DNA from: Anthoceros angustus
Lineage: Eukaryota > Streptophyta > Anthocerotopsida > Anthocerotales > Anthocerotaceae
Direction: 5' to 3'
NCBI GenBank assembly: GCA_010909165.1
Contig: MU008202.1
Span: 124,001-188,000 of the forward strand
Length of the DNA: 64,000 nt
Shown here: piece by piece, positions 1 to 12,383 of the stretch
How positions within the stretch are numbered: the first letter of the stretch is position 1
Layout of the letters: the number at the start of each line of letters is the position of its first letter
The notes under the pieces: generated by a model
What the model saw: only the letters and a program-made list of their open reading frames with translations
What the model was told of the DNA's origin: nothing
Databases searched by the model: none
Made by a program: the position numbers and the translations under genes

Positions 1-2010
1 TTGCCACAAAAGTGGCTTGTAATGGTAAATTTTGCCCTCTACATTATAAAAAAGATTAAAAATTATAACCAATAGATTTAGTCAAAACTCAATAGAATCC
101 TTTAAAATGCTTACAAACGCCTCAAGAAATTGGAGCCATTACCACCTGAGTACTCATTGGATGGTCCGAATTTTAGCCTGTTAGAAAGGCTTGTTTGTGG
201 ACTATGTACTTGTTTTTGAGAAAAAGATAAAAATATTTTTGAGTCTAAGAAAAGCCCTTTCCAACACACTCAAAAACTCTACCATCGATCAATATCCCCG
301 TACAATGGCTTCCGTTTCTTAAGGGGTTAAAGTTTTTTAAAAGATTCTTTCACGTTTCGACCAGATATATTGGTCAAAATTTTTCAATTATTTTTTTATA
401 ATGTAAAGGGCAGAAGTTTCACAGAAGGCCATCTTAGTTAACATGAATTAGTGTCATACAAAAGATATGCCCAGTGTTAAAGAACATGGATTAAAAGACT
501 TGATTTGAGTAGGTCGAACAGGATGAGGTTAGTTGATGTCTAAGATGAAGAAAATTTTTACTCAATTCAGAGACTTTATAGATATTTCAAAGTATACATC
601 AAAGTCCCGCACTAGGTTTATTTTATAGATATTGTAAAGTATACCTCGAAGTCCCGCACTCGGTTTTTTGTCTGGAGTAACCCGATAGGGCACTAACAAC
701 TGGCGGACGTGGGTTTACTTTATAGATATTTTAAAATATACATTGAAGTCCTGCACTGGGTTTTTGTATCTGGAGTAACCCCATAGAGCACTAACAACTA
801 CCGTGGGTCGGGCAATACGAGGCTAGTTGCTGATGTCTAGGATGAAGAAAACTTTTCCTGAATTCAGACACTTTATAGATATTTCAAAGTATATATCGAA
901 GTCTCGTGGGTCGGGTCCTACGGGTTAGTTATTATCGTAGGAGCCAATGGTTTTGGACGAAATTTAATTAATTATAGCAACTATCAAAATTTTAAAAAAT
1001 ATTGAAATGAGTGACGAAAACTAAAATATGCAAATGGTAAGAGCCGAAAACATGCTGGTGTGCACATACCTCGGTTGTGAGGAGCAAGAGAGTGCACATC
1101 TCGGCCCAAGGAGGGGGAGAGTGCACTCCTCCGCCACTGAGATCCAATCTCCCGGTAGCACAGCAAGATTGGATTCAATTCTTCGAGGGGTCCTGGAATC
1201 TTGTGCAGCTAAAGCCTATGTTGCAGTATATTCTACACCTCTACTTAGGTACCCATCTATTTCATTTGGTATTGAAACCTAGGTTATGAGCCAGTCTTAA
1301 AAGGCTAAGATTAGGTAAATAGATAAAAAAAATTATAATATTTATTCATTATCTTTTCTATTCATTTATAAGTTATGATGTATTATAAAATTATATAGGA
1401 AGATATATTATTCTATATATTTAATATACTATTGAAATATAAAACATCAATGTATATTTTGTTAAAAACTAAAATTATAAACTCATACAAGTTGAATTTA
1501 TTTTTTCAAAAAACTAATTATTTGACATTAGGGTGTCCAAACCGGTGGCTCTTCGGTAATGTGTAAGATGAAAAAAATTTTACAAAATTTAGAGACTTAA
1601 TAAATATTTCAAAGTATACATTCAAGTCCCGAGGTTTTTTATGAAGAATGCCCAGCACACGGGAGACGAGGGCATGATGTTTGCGGCCATGAAGCGAGGG
1701 GATGAGTGATAACCCATCCAAACATTGATCAGTCCCAAGGACGCTGAAGTTCCGATGAACTCATGGAGTTCTAATATACTCATGTTTGGATGTAAAAACA
1801 TGAACAAAACTTGCTAGAACACTAGCATCCCAACAACATGACAACATACGGCAAATGTTGTAAGGCCAAGTCTTCCTCACCAAATTTCAATCATTCAAAA
1901 CTGTAAGGGTTGAAGAACAACGCGAGAATGAAAGTACGGGAGGGAAGATGACAAATCTTAATGGATTTAGAAGCACCTGTAGTTTGAAAATGGGCGATTG
2001 CGAGAGCTAG
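1..2010. other. AT-rich intergenic DNA without a recognisable gene
   Basis: I see no conserved coding sequence here. Short open frames on both strands show no family motif, and most of the stretch is AT-rich. The only clear structure is the repeat cluster at about 555-965. A related single copy lies at about 1540-1640, with the same TTTCAAAGTATACAT core followed by AAGTCCCG. The stretch ends at the left flank of a TIR element. Confidence 0.6.
555..965. repeat. Degenerate tandem repeat with an AT-rich core
   Basis: At least four copies of a unit containing TTTATAGATATT, then AAAGTATACAT, then AAGTCCCGCACT occur at about 570, 625, 720 and 870. Two of them are followed by a shared segment (TCTGGAGTAACCC, then AGCACTAACAACT). 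Spacing is irregular, so this is a decayed repeat rather than a clean satellite. A further copy lies at about 1590-1630. No function is suggested. Confidence 0.6.
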
Positions 2011-2375
2011 TCCCAACACGGTATCTTTCGAAGGGGGTGAATATTCACGAAGGGGGTTTTGTGAAATTTATCTCCTGAAGGGGGTTTCACATGGGTATTG
2101 AACTCGTGGTTTTGAGGTATGGGTGAATGTAAGGCAAAAAAGAAGGGTGAGAATTCATGTGAACCAGTGATACAAGGTCCATTTCAGGCCAGCGAAGGGT
2201 TATGGTGCAAGAGGTAACCTTATTTGGGGTGCATTTAAGACCCATGACAAGGGCCATTGCTGTCGGTCACTGCCGGTCTTTCTCGTACAACAACCCTAAA
2301 GACTCGTAAAAAGCACGGTGATCAGAATTGGATGACATGTTAACCTCCTGACAGTCGGGGAGCAAAGCAGGTCTG

Positions 2376-2411
2376 AGGAGAAGGGCACCGGCCGGCCGGC
2401 GCCCTTTTCCT
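2376..2411. repeat. GC-rich palindrome inside TIR element A
   Basis: A 36-bp palindrome is centred on GGCCGGCC with 18-base arms; two arm positions are mismatched and both would be G-U wobbles in RNA. The outer arm parts (AGGAGAAGGG and CCCTTTTCCT) are local sequence not shared with the other palindromes of the family. Confidence 0.8.
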
Positions 2412-3411
2412 GGCATTACGATGATGCCTTGCGAAAGGCGGAGAGTAGCAGGCCCATAGTGGGATGTGTGTACCAAAAGACTTTGGGTGTGGGGTGGGTA
2501 GGTAGCTTCTGCACACCCTCAATTGTGCCCGCAAATATAATCACATGGTTCAGTCCCACAGAGTGCAATCGATGAACGAAAAAAAGTGTGCGACAACCGG
2601 TTCTCGCCGACATATCGCACAGTAAAACATGCCCGCAAGGCTCATCGTGTGTTGCCTGTTGGTATGCCGCAATGGCAAGCGCGCAACTACCGCCACACTC
2701 CCCACATGTCCTTCCGCATGTAATGGAAAAAGGCTTGAACATTGGAAGCTATTAAGCATGTGAAGTCTACAACGGCACACAGAGAACAACCAAAACCAAA
2801 ATCCTATCATGGGCCTAGATTCTTTCCATAAATATGTACTGCGCTTGGAAATGTGCACTCCGAACTACAGGAATTGATCTTCACGCATAACCTCACCAAT
2901 TGCCCGTCGAAGATGACCTAACATTCATAGGGTTTCCTACTCTTCGCCAGACTCCATGCCATCATCTTCGTTGGGCACGGCATCATGACCATCATCTTCA
3001 CTGTCCTCGGTGGCACTTTGGCTCGCTGGTTGAATAAAGCCTCGCAATTCAATTTACTTATCCTTGATTGCCTTCTTATCTACAGCGTACAAATGTTTCC
3101 GCCATCAAGTTGAACTCATAATAGAGGATGACCGTTTGGTGAACAAAAACCTCTACTTACACGACAGTCTATTTCTACGCCTCAAAGTAATGCTATGCTT
3201 CACGTTTGGTGCACGAACATGCCCATATATTCTTCGAGAACGAAGCTACACATAGCATAGTATGAATGAATGAATGAAAACAGGTCCATAGGTGTTTTGG
3301 AAAATGCGTGCAACCATGGCATGAGAGGAGTTTCAATATACGCATCCATAAAGAGAACGGGCCGACGCCTTCCCCAACAAGCCTTGTACAGGGCGCCTTG
3401 CCAAGCTCCCC

Positions 3412-3440
3412 ATGGGCGCAGGCCGGCCGGCGCTCTCCCC
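3412..3440. repeat. GC-rich palindromic core inside TIR element A
   Basis: The FseI-type core GGCCGGCCGGCGC sits between two CCCATG motifs. The palindrome is less regular than those at 2376 and 4124, and its arms match only in part. Confidence 0.55.
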
Positions 3441-4123
3441 ATGCATGTTCTCCTCATGGGCTGCCATTGATAAAATAGATAATTAGTGCTTCACACCTTG
3501 TTTGAGGGATAGTTAGTCAAGTGGTTTGTAAACAGTTTGAAAATCAATAGGATAGTTACTCAAGTGGTTTATAAATAGTTTAATAATCAATAGGTTGTGG
3601 GTTCAAATTCTCAAGAGGCTTAATAAACCAACTTTGTTGATTTTATGGGCGCATGGGCACGGGCATTTAAGGGCGCTAGCATGCCCATATATTGAGGCTG
3701 ACTTGATCCATGGGTATGAGGTTTTGCCACATGCTGACGAAGGATTGACATTCGAGGCCCACCGCAGAGGATTTGCGCAATTCTGGGCAAAGGAGGTGTG
3801 TGAGGACTCTTTGAAAGTGCAGGTGGTTTCTTTCAATACTCGTTGGCTGAGGACCAAAATTGGGGAGGACTGAACGAAGACTCAGAGGCTTTGGGCGAGA
3901 ACGATGGCTTCGATGAACGGGAACTGGAGCGGATTCGAAATTTGGTCATCATGATGGATTTGGAGTTCGCTCGAGCACCCGACGAGTCACACGTTAGCCA
4001 TAGAAAGTAGGCTTACGGTTCTGTAGGCACCTAGATGTGCCTCTTCTCTGTGTTCGTAATAACTTTTGGACCCGTTGCATTGAGGCAATTGATGATTTCA
4101 TTTTCCCCTCTTCCTCAAAAACG

Positions 4124-4157
4124 AAGCAAAGGCGCCGGTCGGCCGGCGCCTTTGCTT
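4124..4157. repeat. GC-rich palindrome inside TIR element A
   Basis: A 34-bp palindrome with 17-base arms and a single mismatch at the centre. The core is GGCGCCGG opposite CCGGCGCC. The outer arms are AAGCAAA and TTTGCTT, different from the outer arms at 2376-2411. It would form a strong hairpin. Confidence 0.8.
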
Positions 4158-4704
4158 GGATTTGTTGTCTTTGTGTGTTGGAAACGGATTTTCATGATAA
4201 CTACTCGTTGGAAAACGGTCGACCTTTCTTGAAAACGAGGTAAAACGCATCTTTCGGGACTGTCGGGAATGTGCTAAGACGGTTTCCATGTCACAAAAGG
4301 GGGTTTGGATATTCACCCCCTTCGAAAGATACCGTGTTTCCCCTTTGGCCTAATGCCTCCTTGAGGGTTGGGGCCATTGCGGGGAGCTAGTCCCCTTGGC
4401 CCTGTGCCTCCTTGAGGGTTATTCCCCTTGAGTATAGATAATTTTCTCATCCCTTTTCACTACATAAAGTCTCCGTTAGTAACGGTATTGGTGAAATAAG
4501 GTAGAAAGGTGAAAAATTAAAAGAGGTAAAAAGCTAGTTTATTAGCTGCCCTGTTAAGAAGATGCATGTGTTGCTTGCTTCATGCAATCTCCTATTAGAG
4601 AGGAATTGCTAAAGCCACAAATGAAGAGCTACCTAGAGAGGACTCTTGTTGATCAGTGGTCTGTAAGAATCCCTAGATTTAACAGCTGCCTAGTTGAGGT
4701 CATG

Positions 4705-5217
4705 GCGGGATATATAAGGGCTAGAGCAAAGGCTTCTTAGGCCAGGTTGCAGGATATATTAGGGCTAGAGCAAGGGCTTCTCAGGTCAGGTTGTGGGATA
4801 TATAAGGGCTAGAGCAAGGGCTTCTCAGGTCAGGTTGTGGGATATATAAGGGCTAGAGCAAGGGCTTCTCAGATAAAGTTGCGGGATATATAAGGGCTAG
4901 AACAAGGGCTTCTCAGGTCAGGTTGCGGGATATATAAGGGCTAGAGCAAAGGCTTCTCAGGTCAGGTTGCAGGATATATTAGGGCTAGAGCAAGGGCTTC
5001 TCAGTTCAGGTTGTGGGATATATAAGGGCTAGAGCAAGGGCTTCTCAGATCAAGTTGCGGGATATATAAGGGCTAGAGCAAGGGCTTCTCAGGTCAGGTT
5101 GCGGGATATATAAGGGCTAGAGCAAGGGCTTCTCAGGTCAGGTTGCGGGATATATAAGGGCTAGAGCGAGGGCTTCTCAGGTCAGGTTGCGGGATATATA
5201 AGGGCTAGAGTAAGGGC
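4705..5217 (+). repeat. 44-bp tandem array, about 12 units, each with a TATA box
   Basis: The unit is about 44 bp and reads GGGATATATAAGGGCTAGAG, then CAAGGGCTTCTCAGGTCAGG, then TTGC. Unit starts fall near 4709, 4751, 4796, 4840, 4884, 4928, 4971, 5016, 5059, 5103, 5147 and 5191. Most units keep a perfect TATATAAG; two have TATATTAG. Units are very similar, so amplification or homogenisation is recent. Confidence 0.9.
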
Positions 5218-5284
5218 TTTGAGAAGGAGACACTCACTCTTTGAGAGAGCAGGCAAGTGTGCGCTGCAAGCCTTGTGTTGAGAG

Positions 5285-5390
5285 AGGTGTGGAGAGCTAG
5301 CTAGTGAGCTTGTCTGGAGAGCTAGCTAGTGAGCTTGTCTGGAGAGCTAGCTAGTGAGCTTGTCTGGAGAGCTGGCTAGTGAGCTTGTCT
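5285..5390 (+). repeat. 25-bp direct repeats, 4 units
   Basis: Four near-identical units of GGAGAGCTAGCTAGTGAGC plus TTGTCT, the last with one change. They are followed by shorter GCTGGGCG-type and AGATAGCC-type repeats to about 5500. They lie downstream of the TATA array. Confidence 0.8.
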
Positions 5391-5820
5391 TGAGGTGCAA
5401 GGAGCTGGGCGTAGATAGCCGTGCTGGGCGAGATAGCCGAGCTGGGCGATAGCCGTGAGCTGGATGCAATAGCCAATAGCTAGTTAAGCGTAGATAGCCA
5501 GATTCCATCGTTGTTTTCTTTTAATAAAGAGCAGCACCTCGAGGAGGTGGCCTGCGTCAGTGGACGGCGGGCTACTTGGAGCCTAGTGCTGTGTTGTGAG
5601 GTTGAGAGCGCTGAGAATCGTGCAAGTCTCTTGTGGAGTGAATTGGCGAGGTCCTAGACCGCTAGGAAGCCAGCATTTGTCGCTTCCTTACTGGCTGCGC
5701 AGTGAGGGGTGTTACTTCGTTAGCTTTACTGGCTGCGCAGTGAGGGGTGTTACTCTGTTGGCTTTAGAAGCTACGGCGAAGTTTTTGGATATGGAATTGT
5801 CACGGTAGGCCGGCGTTTAG

Positions 5821-6025
5821 GTAATACAACATTGCTCAGATAATACAAGATAGCTTAGATAATACAAGATAGCTTAGATAATACAAGATAGCTTAGATAA
5901 TACAAGATAGCTTAGATAATACAAGATAGCTTAGATATTACAAGATAGCTTAGATAATACAAGATAGCTTAGATAATACAAGATAGCTTAGATAATACAA
6001 GATAGCTTAGATAATACAAGATAGC
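5821..6025. repeat. 19-bp tandem array, about 11 units
   Basis: The unit is AATACAAGATAGCTTAGAT. The first unit is diverged, the rest are nearly perfect, and the array ends abruptly at GCGGGCCCGTG. It looks like a minisatellite. Spacers are absent, so it is not a CRISPR-like structure. Confidence 0.9.
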
Positions 6026-8222
6026 GGGCCCGTGAACGAAGGCACACATGGAAGAAAGAGGTGAGGGGACAAGAGAGTACAATAAAGATACATAACGATC
6101 TTCATGGGGTTAACCCTAAAGGACGAACCTCCTCAACTTGAGTGGTTTTAAGTGCGTCATTCGGGATGTTTTCTACATCGATTCATCATCTTGGACCTCT
6201 CAGCATATGTGCCTAGCAAATTGGGGATATGATAGGAGTTCTCGGTGAGCGGGTGCGCCATGTAGGAGATAGTTTGTATAAGGTGTCCGAGATCCGCCAG
6301 AGGGCGAGGCTGAGGCCGAGGCCGAGGTCGTGGCAAAGGACCAGTACCCACACACTCTGACAATCCTATTGAACATATTTTCATTGGAGAAAGTTCATCT
6401 ACTCAAACACCTGCAAGAGGTAACAGCAAGAGTGGACGAATTTGCGGTCACTTCCCGAGTCCGACGGGATCTGCTCCTCCACGGATTTAGGGGTACCTGG
6501 ATTCCAAAAGGAATCCCGGTTTATAAGAGCCCTGTCTAGTCCCTTTGGTCGCAAATTGTGTGTATGGCACCAATTGATTTCTAATGTGCATAGTGTGCTC
6601 AACATAACTTGTTCTTGGTATCATTCTCATCGCTTGTCTGCAGTAGGGCAGGCGAGACGTAGAGAGGTGAGGTGTTTGTCTTTCCGGCATATTTGTTGCC
6701 GTTGTCATGGCCTGCAGCTGCTCGGAGCATCTAACATGTGGGGTCTTTGTCCTTAGGATAACCAACGGTGCTTTCTCCGGACTTGTTGGGAGGTGGGTAA
6801 AGTCCTTGGACAGCTTTTGTGTGGCCTTAGTAGTGATTTGGTTATGTGGGATATTGAACTGATTTGCCACCCATTTTTCTTTGGCCAGCTTCGCCTACTC
6901 GCATCGGAATGCCTTTGGAAGAAATCAAAAGCTCAACATTTCACTCGAGAGAGGGCAAGCCATAGCGGTGGCTCCTCACAACCTGAATGAATCTGGCCTG
7001 TTGACGTGAGATTCTACTAAGCTGTGCTGTTCTTCGCAGAGGGGTTGGAGCTCGTGATGACAAAGGGCAACCAAAATATGTGGATATTTTCTAAAGCCCC
7101 CTGACATTCAGGTGTGCCTGGTAGTTTTTGTGACGCTGCAGATATGCTACTGCACTAGCAGTCTGCCTTTCGAATTTTGTCTCTGACATGCGGTCTCTTC
7201 ATATTGCAGTGGCCGAGGTTATGATGACATGAGCTTATGATGACATGTTAGGGGCAAAATTGGAGACTCTTTACACAGATTCTGGTGACAACGGGTCGTC
7301 TCAAGTGAGTAGTCTTTCTCATTTTCCTTGTCAATGCTGCTTCCCAAGTGAACGTACGTCCTTTGATGCTTTTTCATGCTTGATGCAATTTTGATTTCCT
7401 CAGTTTCTTCATTCGATCCGCGCCAGCTTGTCGCAAAGAGCTTGGCTCTGGCTCATACCTGGGAGCCATGTTACAGAGGTCTGTATGGCGCGGGCTCAGC
7501 AAATGAGTCGAGGTAACAATTCAACCTTTCACATGTTAAGGCCCTTGGAAGCGTTTCCTCGTCCCCAACGTTGCAGAGGACGAGGAAGGAGTGCCGAATA
7601 GCAAGTGAACATTCTGCTTATGACTTGTCCCTAGACGTATTGAAATCTTATGACTTCTCCCGAGACGGATTGAAATCGGCACGAAATAATAGAAGTAATA
7701 TAGGCTTGTTAGGTGGTCATCTTACAGGGTCATCCCACTGGACTCAAGACTCAAGCTCACGAAATGCGACTGGGTAGGTCTCTTAGAGCAAACTGCGGTA
7801 CCGGAAGATTTTGTTCCTACAAATAAATGCAAAAAGTAGAGGAGTCAACCAGTATCATCCTCCCATACACAGGATTCGCTACTTCACGCACCAGAAGGTA
7901 GAAGAAGAAGTAAAGAATTCTGTCATACAGTGCCTAAGCTACTCGAACCAGGGGCATCCACTCCCTCTAGGCACCCAGTCTAAGTACCGATCAAAGCACA
8001 GGATGCCTAACAGCGTTCATATACTACGACATGCAACTGACTGGGTTTGGTAGGCGGCTGTTGGGGGTTGGGGCTGTGGACGTCGGCCAGGTACGTGGCC
8101 GGGCGCCGGTGATGAACTAATACTAAGGGGTGGTCTTCGTTACAGTCCAGCACCACCTGTACGCTGAAGCTGAAGCAGGTCACATCATTGGCAGGACCAC
8201 ACTCAAGAATAATCTACATAGA
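6026..8222. other. Region with no recognised gene
   Basis: Short open frames exist on both strands, the longest being 127 codons on the minus strand at 6487-6870, but none shows a motif I recognise. A possible exon-like block flanked by AG and GT lies near 7402-7517, without supporting similarity. Around 7900-8030 there is a sequence (AGTGCCTAAGCTACTCG, then GGGCATCCACTCCCTC) that recurs in diverged form at about 61195-61265 and 61615-61660, so part of this stretch is a dispersed repeat. Confidence 0.5.
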
Positions 8223-11200
8223 CTAAAGAATAACAGGCGCATCCGCTGGGCACAAGTCCAAGTTGCGTAAAACGATCTTCGCAAAAACTTTAGCCTGCAC
8301 TTGGGCACTTGCGGCTGCGGCAGCAGACCGCAAAACCCGCGCTGCCCCTGCCTTGTGCAGAAGGCTTGCATGATGCATTGCATGACGCCCTCCCGGCATT
8401 GTGAACTACAGCAAACACGATCAAGCACTCAGTTCTACGAGACCGTCACATACCTTCTTCACGTTCTTTGTACCCAGAAGACAAAATCGAGCATAGAACC
8501 GGTAAGGTAAGCCTGTCTACCACGAAGTTGAAAATCATTACCTGAAGAAGAGCAAATGCGGCACAAGCCCGGAGAACAGGTGAGCAGTTCCGAAGCATAG
8601 TAACAAACCTCCCCACCTCAGCTCCACTGAATGTAACAAGATCAGCTGTTAGCACAGTTCCTTGTACCATTCTGAATACAGAAGAACACCGCAGCAAGGA
8701 AGTCCATATACTACCTGCACCGCAGGTGGCCAGCCTCTGTTATGCGTGCTGAGTCGGCCACCTGGTGAAGGAGCGCAGGTGTCCAAGAAGAAGCAGCCAG
8801 GGCAAGAGAAGCCGTGTCGGAAAATGCCTGGACGAAAATTTCAATGTGCTTGAGAGCCATTTTCCTTGCTGCTTCGAGACCTCCATTTCAGTGAATGCTT
8901 CACAGTGGGCACCAGCGGAGACCACTTCATCCATTCTGCTAAAACAAATCAGACATTAACACCCTCCACAGACACAAGATACACAACCTGAGACTCAGGA
9001 CGACATTTCCTGAGTTTCCAATTCTGGAGGACGTGGAAACAATTGCCACGTCCTCCAAAACATGTCGTCCTCCAGAAACTGACGAAGCCAGACTGCGAAA
9101 AGCAACGAACCTTCCATCAAACATATATGCCAGAGCAAGGGCTGCCATAAACCGTGCCATTTTTGACCCAGAATTGGAACAAAGGTGGACTAATGCAGGT
9201 ACACCATCTTCCTCCACCATGCGCAAAGCATTCCCTGCGTTGAAGGCTAGATTCCACAATGCACCAGCCGCGGTTTCATGAACATCCTGAAAGAGGGGAA
9301 GACCGAAACAGACGTTTCAGTCCAATCCTTGATCCCATCATTTCCAGTGTGGCTACAGTCACAAGATGATTCATTTGACCTCTGCAACAAACCTGTTGCC
9401 CTCATGGTGCAATATGGGATCTTACCTCAGAATCTGACCGTGCCAGGGCAATAAGAGGTGCCACGCCACCTTCCGTCCAATTGCAATGCTGAAAACCCAG
9501 AAAATTCATTGTTTCACCAGATGCAGGCATGTCCTCGTCAACATGAAAGCTTTCAGGAACCTACAAGGGCTTGAGAGAAGGCCAAGCATGATGCAAGCTC
9601 GGACAAAAGGGTCATTCAATCTCACCTGTTGGCTTCAGATACTGAGAGACCCCAAAGAGCTCCTGCTGCCCTCTCTTGCAATCCCTGAGAGCCATTACTA
9701 CAGCTTTGAGCCAAAGCCACCTGTACCAACCAAGACAACCTTCACATTTTAGTTGATCTTAACACAGGGTTCCACAGCACAGCGACAGAGTCTGAACAAA
9801 GGACTTCACTTTGACTACACTGGCTACTAGCACTTCATATGGACATTACCAATGCTTCCACTCCCCAGCAGCCGCAATTGCCTCACGGTTTCTGTCGTCA
9901 AAGAAAGATTCCACAGAGCTCCTGCAGCCTCCTGCCTGCAATCCACATAAAAGCGGAAGAGAGAATCAGTGTCTACATGGACAATATCAACTGAAGCGAT
10001 TGCCAGTCATTCAAAACTCCCTCACGGCCACTTACGGACACCTTCATGATGTGAGCAGGTAAGCTGCACAAGTGCATCAAGAGCCCCGTCCTCCCGGCCT
10101 ACAGCAGCATTATTTCCGTTACTGTCACCATGTGCTGCTAGATTAGCTAGTGCACGAGCTGCCTGTGTTCAATAATAACAAGTCTCTGTCAGCCCAAGTG
10201 TGCAAATGAAATCTGAGGCATTGCACAGACACCACTACCTATCAAGGATGATTGTAGCTTGGATTGGCACAATGACTTTACCTGTTCTTGGACACCTTCA
10301 TTCTTGCAAAATCGAGCAAGCATTACAAGTGCATGAACACCACCAGCCATAGCTACTTCCATGCTGCATTTATCATCTGCAGCAAGATTCGCCAAAAGCT
10401 CCAGCAGCACGTTCCTGAGATAGGAACAACTGTGCTTAGTTCCTACTCCAACGAACTTCCAACTGCACCCTTGGGAAGAAAAGGCAAAAAGAAAGAGTAC
10501 CAAGACTCCCTCCCGCCTGATGGCCACTTGAAAGCTAAGTCCACCAAAGCCTCGATAGCACCAGCCTCCGCTATGGCACCCTGAATTACATATGTGCATA
10601 CATGAGACAAACATGAGAATCAGATAGACGCCAACATACGAGCATCTAGGGAGCTCTTTTCAAAGGTATCCACCTCGATAATTACCTTATGCTCATCACC
10701 AACCGAAAGATTCCAAAGACCACCTGCAGCCTCCTCAGCTACCCAGCGATTGGGTGACCTGGCTAAGGCTGCTAATATACTGATGCCTCCCTCCATTGCA
10801 ACTGTCTTAGCCACTTCTGTGTTTACCGATAGGTTTGCTAGCGCCTGCAAGGAGCAAACGTATAAGAGAGGAATGCAAGACATCCAAGACATACAATGTT
10901 CCAGGAGCTGTGTGTCGTGAACCAACAAAAAGTACAATACCTTGGCTGCTTCTGACTGCACACCCTCACGGCTGGACTTGGCAAGGTTGAGAAGATAAGC
11001 GATGCCACCACCATTCATCACAGCTTCAGCTCTGTTCAGGTCAACTGTTGCATTTTCATCATCAATAACAACAAATGTGGCAAGCGCAGTTGCACCCCTT
11101 TCCTGCACTTCCTCCTGAGAGCTTTTCACAAGACTAAGCATCACAGCAGTGCCTTGCTTAAGCCAAAAGCTGTCCAGTCCTGGGAGATTACTTTCTGCTA

Positions 11201-12356
11201 TCCGCAATAAAGCATGAGACAACACCCACTCAATCCAGTCGCTCAGCTCCAGATTTTCTGGTCTTGCAAGCTCATGCTTTTCGACTTTCTCCAATCCAGA
11301 AAAGGGTTTTCCTCTTCACACCGCACACAGTCCTGCCGGATGCCTGGGATAGAGACTCAAACGAGAGTGAGGCCAGGCCCTTGACAAGATCCGTAAACCG
11401 GGCCAGCAGGATCTTGGTGTGAGAATTATAGGACACGTTGTCGCTGCCGTCCTCAAGCAGGGGACAATTAAGAGCGCAGAGGACCTTCAATTGCGGCGCT
11501 GCCAGAAACGCGGACGCAGCCGAGGGTGTAATCTCCGTCCGCGACACATCCACAGCCACCAGATTAGGCAGCTGCTTCGCCCAGAGCTGTGCTGCGCTGG
11601 CCCATGAGATGCTTCTGGATCCCGCCACGGACAACAACCGCAGACTGGTGGCGGTCCCCAGGGCACCCTCGTGGACTGAGCTGCAGTCAAGGAGACCCAA
11701 TTCGCTGAGGTCCGGGCACCCCTTCACCAGCGCCCCAATGGCCTCGGCGTCGACCTCCCTCACCCCCGACAGGCGCAGCCGCTTCAACTTGGGGCAGCAC
11801 AGGGCCACCACCTTGATCGCGTCGCTGGTGATTCTCTCGCAATCCGGCCCAAGCTGCAGGCTTTCCAGCGCGTCGTGCTTGGCAGCCAGCCACGAGAGGT
11901 GGGCATCCGACAGGTCCCTGCATGCGTCCCGCACAGTTCCCGTAACTCTCTGGCCTGCAGCGAGACGATGACCCCGGTTGCAGCGCCCCGGAACCTCAGC
12001 CGCTCCAACTTGGCACATCTCCCAGAAAGAGCCGATGCCATAGCCATATCCAGCGAATGCGCACGGAGATCCAGCGACGTCCACAGACACGGGGACGATG
12101 CCAACCGCCTCCATGCCCGGCACACCGACGCCAAACTGGACCTGTCTCTGTAATTTAGTAAACCGAATAATTGAATGAGCGCATCATCGGGCAGGCTGGT
12201 CCACTCCGCGTCGTATTGCCCTCCCACGCACACAATTTCCTCCTCCTCCTCCTGCGCAGCTTCGTACACCGCCTCCAGCGGCCTCTCGGGAGCCCTCTTG
12301 CTGGCCGTCGGCTTCACCGATATTTTGATTGCCTTCCGGCGCACTCTGCGAATCAT
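8223..12356 (-). pseudogene. ARABIDILLO: ARABIDILLO F-box/armadillo-repeat gene, copy 1, frameshifted
   Basis: The translation matches the plant ARABIDILLO family from end to end. It starts at the ATG at 12356 with MIRRVRRKAIK, followed by an F-box (WTSLPDDALIQLFGLLNYRD), leucine-rich repeats and about nine armadillo repeats (AAGALWNLS, AARALANLAAHGDS, LAYMFDGR). The terminal exon 8223-8405 encodes 60 residues ending PADAPVIL. Family members are F-box proteins that promote lateral root branching in Arabidopsis. Exon 1 (10941-12356) lacks one base at about 11935, 11301 and 11256. Later exons have one-base changes near 10399 (extra T on the coding strand), 10035, 9468 and 8892. Three further one-base losses, in exon 3 (near 10526) and twice in exon 6 (near 9904 and 9863), are shared with copy 2. 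No continuous frame exists. Either it is a pseudogene or this duplicated sequence is unpolished. The gene is the partner of copy 2 at 33007-36807. Confidence 0.85.
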
Positions 12357-12383
12357 GGCTCCCGCCTGGCAGCTGCCACACTG

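Larger units (their letters stand above)
2015..4338. mobile_element. TIR DNA transposon, copy A (30-bp TIR, 4-bp TSD)
   Basis: The element is bounded by a perfect 30-bp inverted repeat at 2015-2044 and 4309-4338, beginning AACACGGTATCTTTC. A 4-bp direct duplication TCCC flanks it (2011-2014 and 4339-4342). Just outside, at 4384-4405, a related sequence (GAGCTAGTCCCC, then TTGGCC) resembles the uninterrupted target. Subterminal GAAGGGGGTTT motifs follow the left TIR twice and have a counterpart near the right TIR. The interior has only short open frames, including a 92-residue one at 3595-3873 and a Cys-rich 108-residue one on the minus strand at 2416-2742. I recognise neither, and no transposase catalytic motif is visible, so this copy is probably non-autonomous or decayed. 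A second family member lies at 13686-17036. Confidence 0.75.
4339..5820 (+). other. LTR-like regulatory region with an amplified promoter unit
   Basis: No gene is recognised. The order of signals resembles a retroelement LTR or leader read on the plus strand. An AT-rich stretch (4430-4700) is followed by repeated TATATAAG boxes (4705-5217), a block of short direct repeats (5285-5500) and an AATAAA signal near 5523, then a GC-richer stretch with a repeated segment (CTGGCTGCGCAGTGAGGGG, two copies near 5690 and 5730). I could not find TG..CA termini, a primer-binding site or a second LTR, so this is an inference from the signals only. Confidence 0.35.

Noticed and set aside
4705-6025. Regular short repeats that could be taken for CRISPR-like arrays
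   Set aside because: Units are directly adjacent with no unique spacers, and the surrounding genes are plant nuclear genes.
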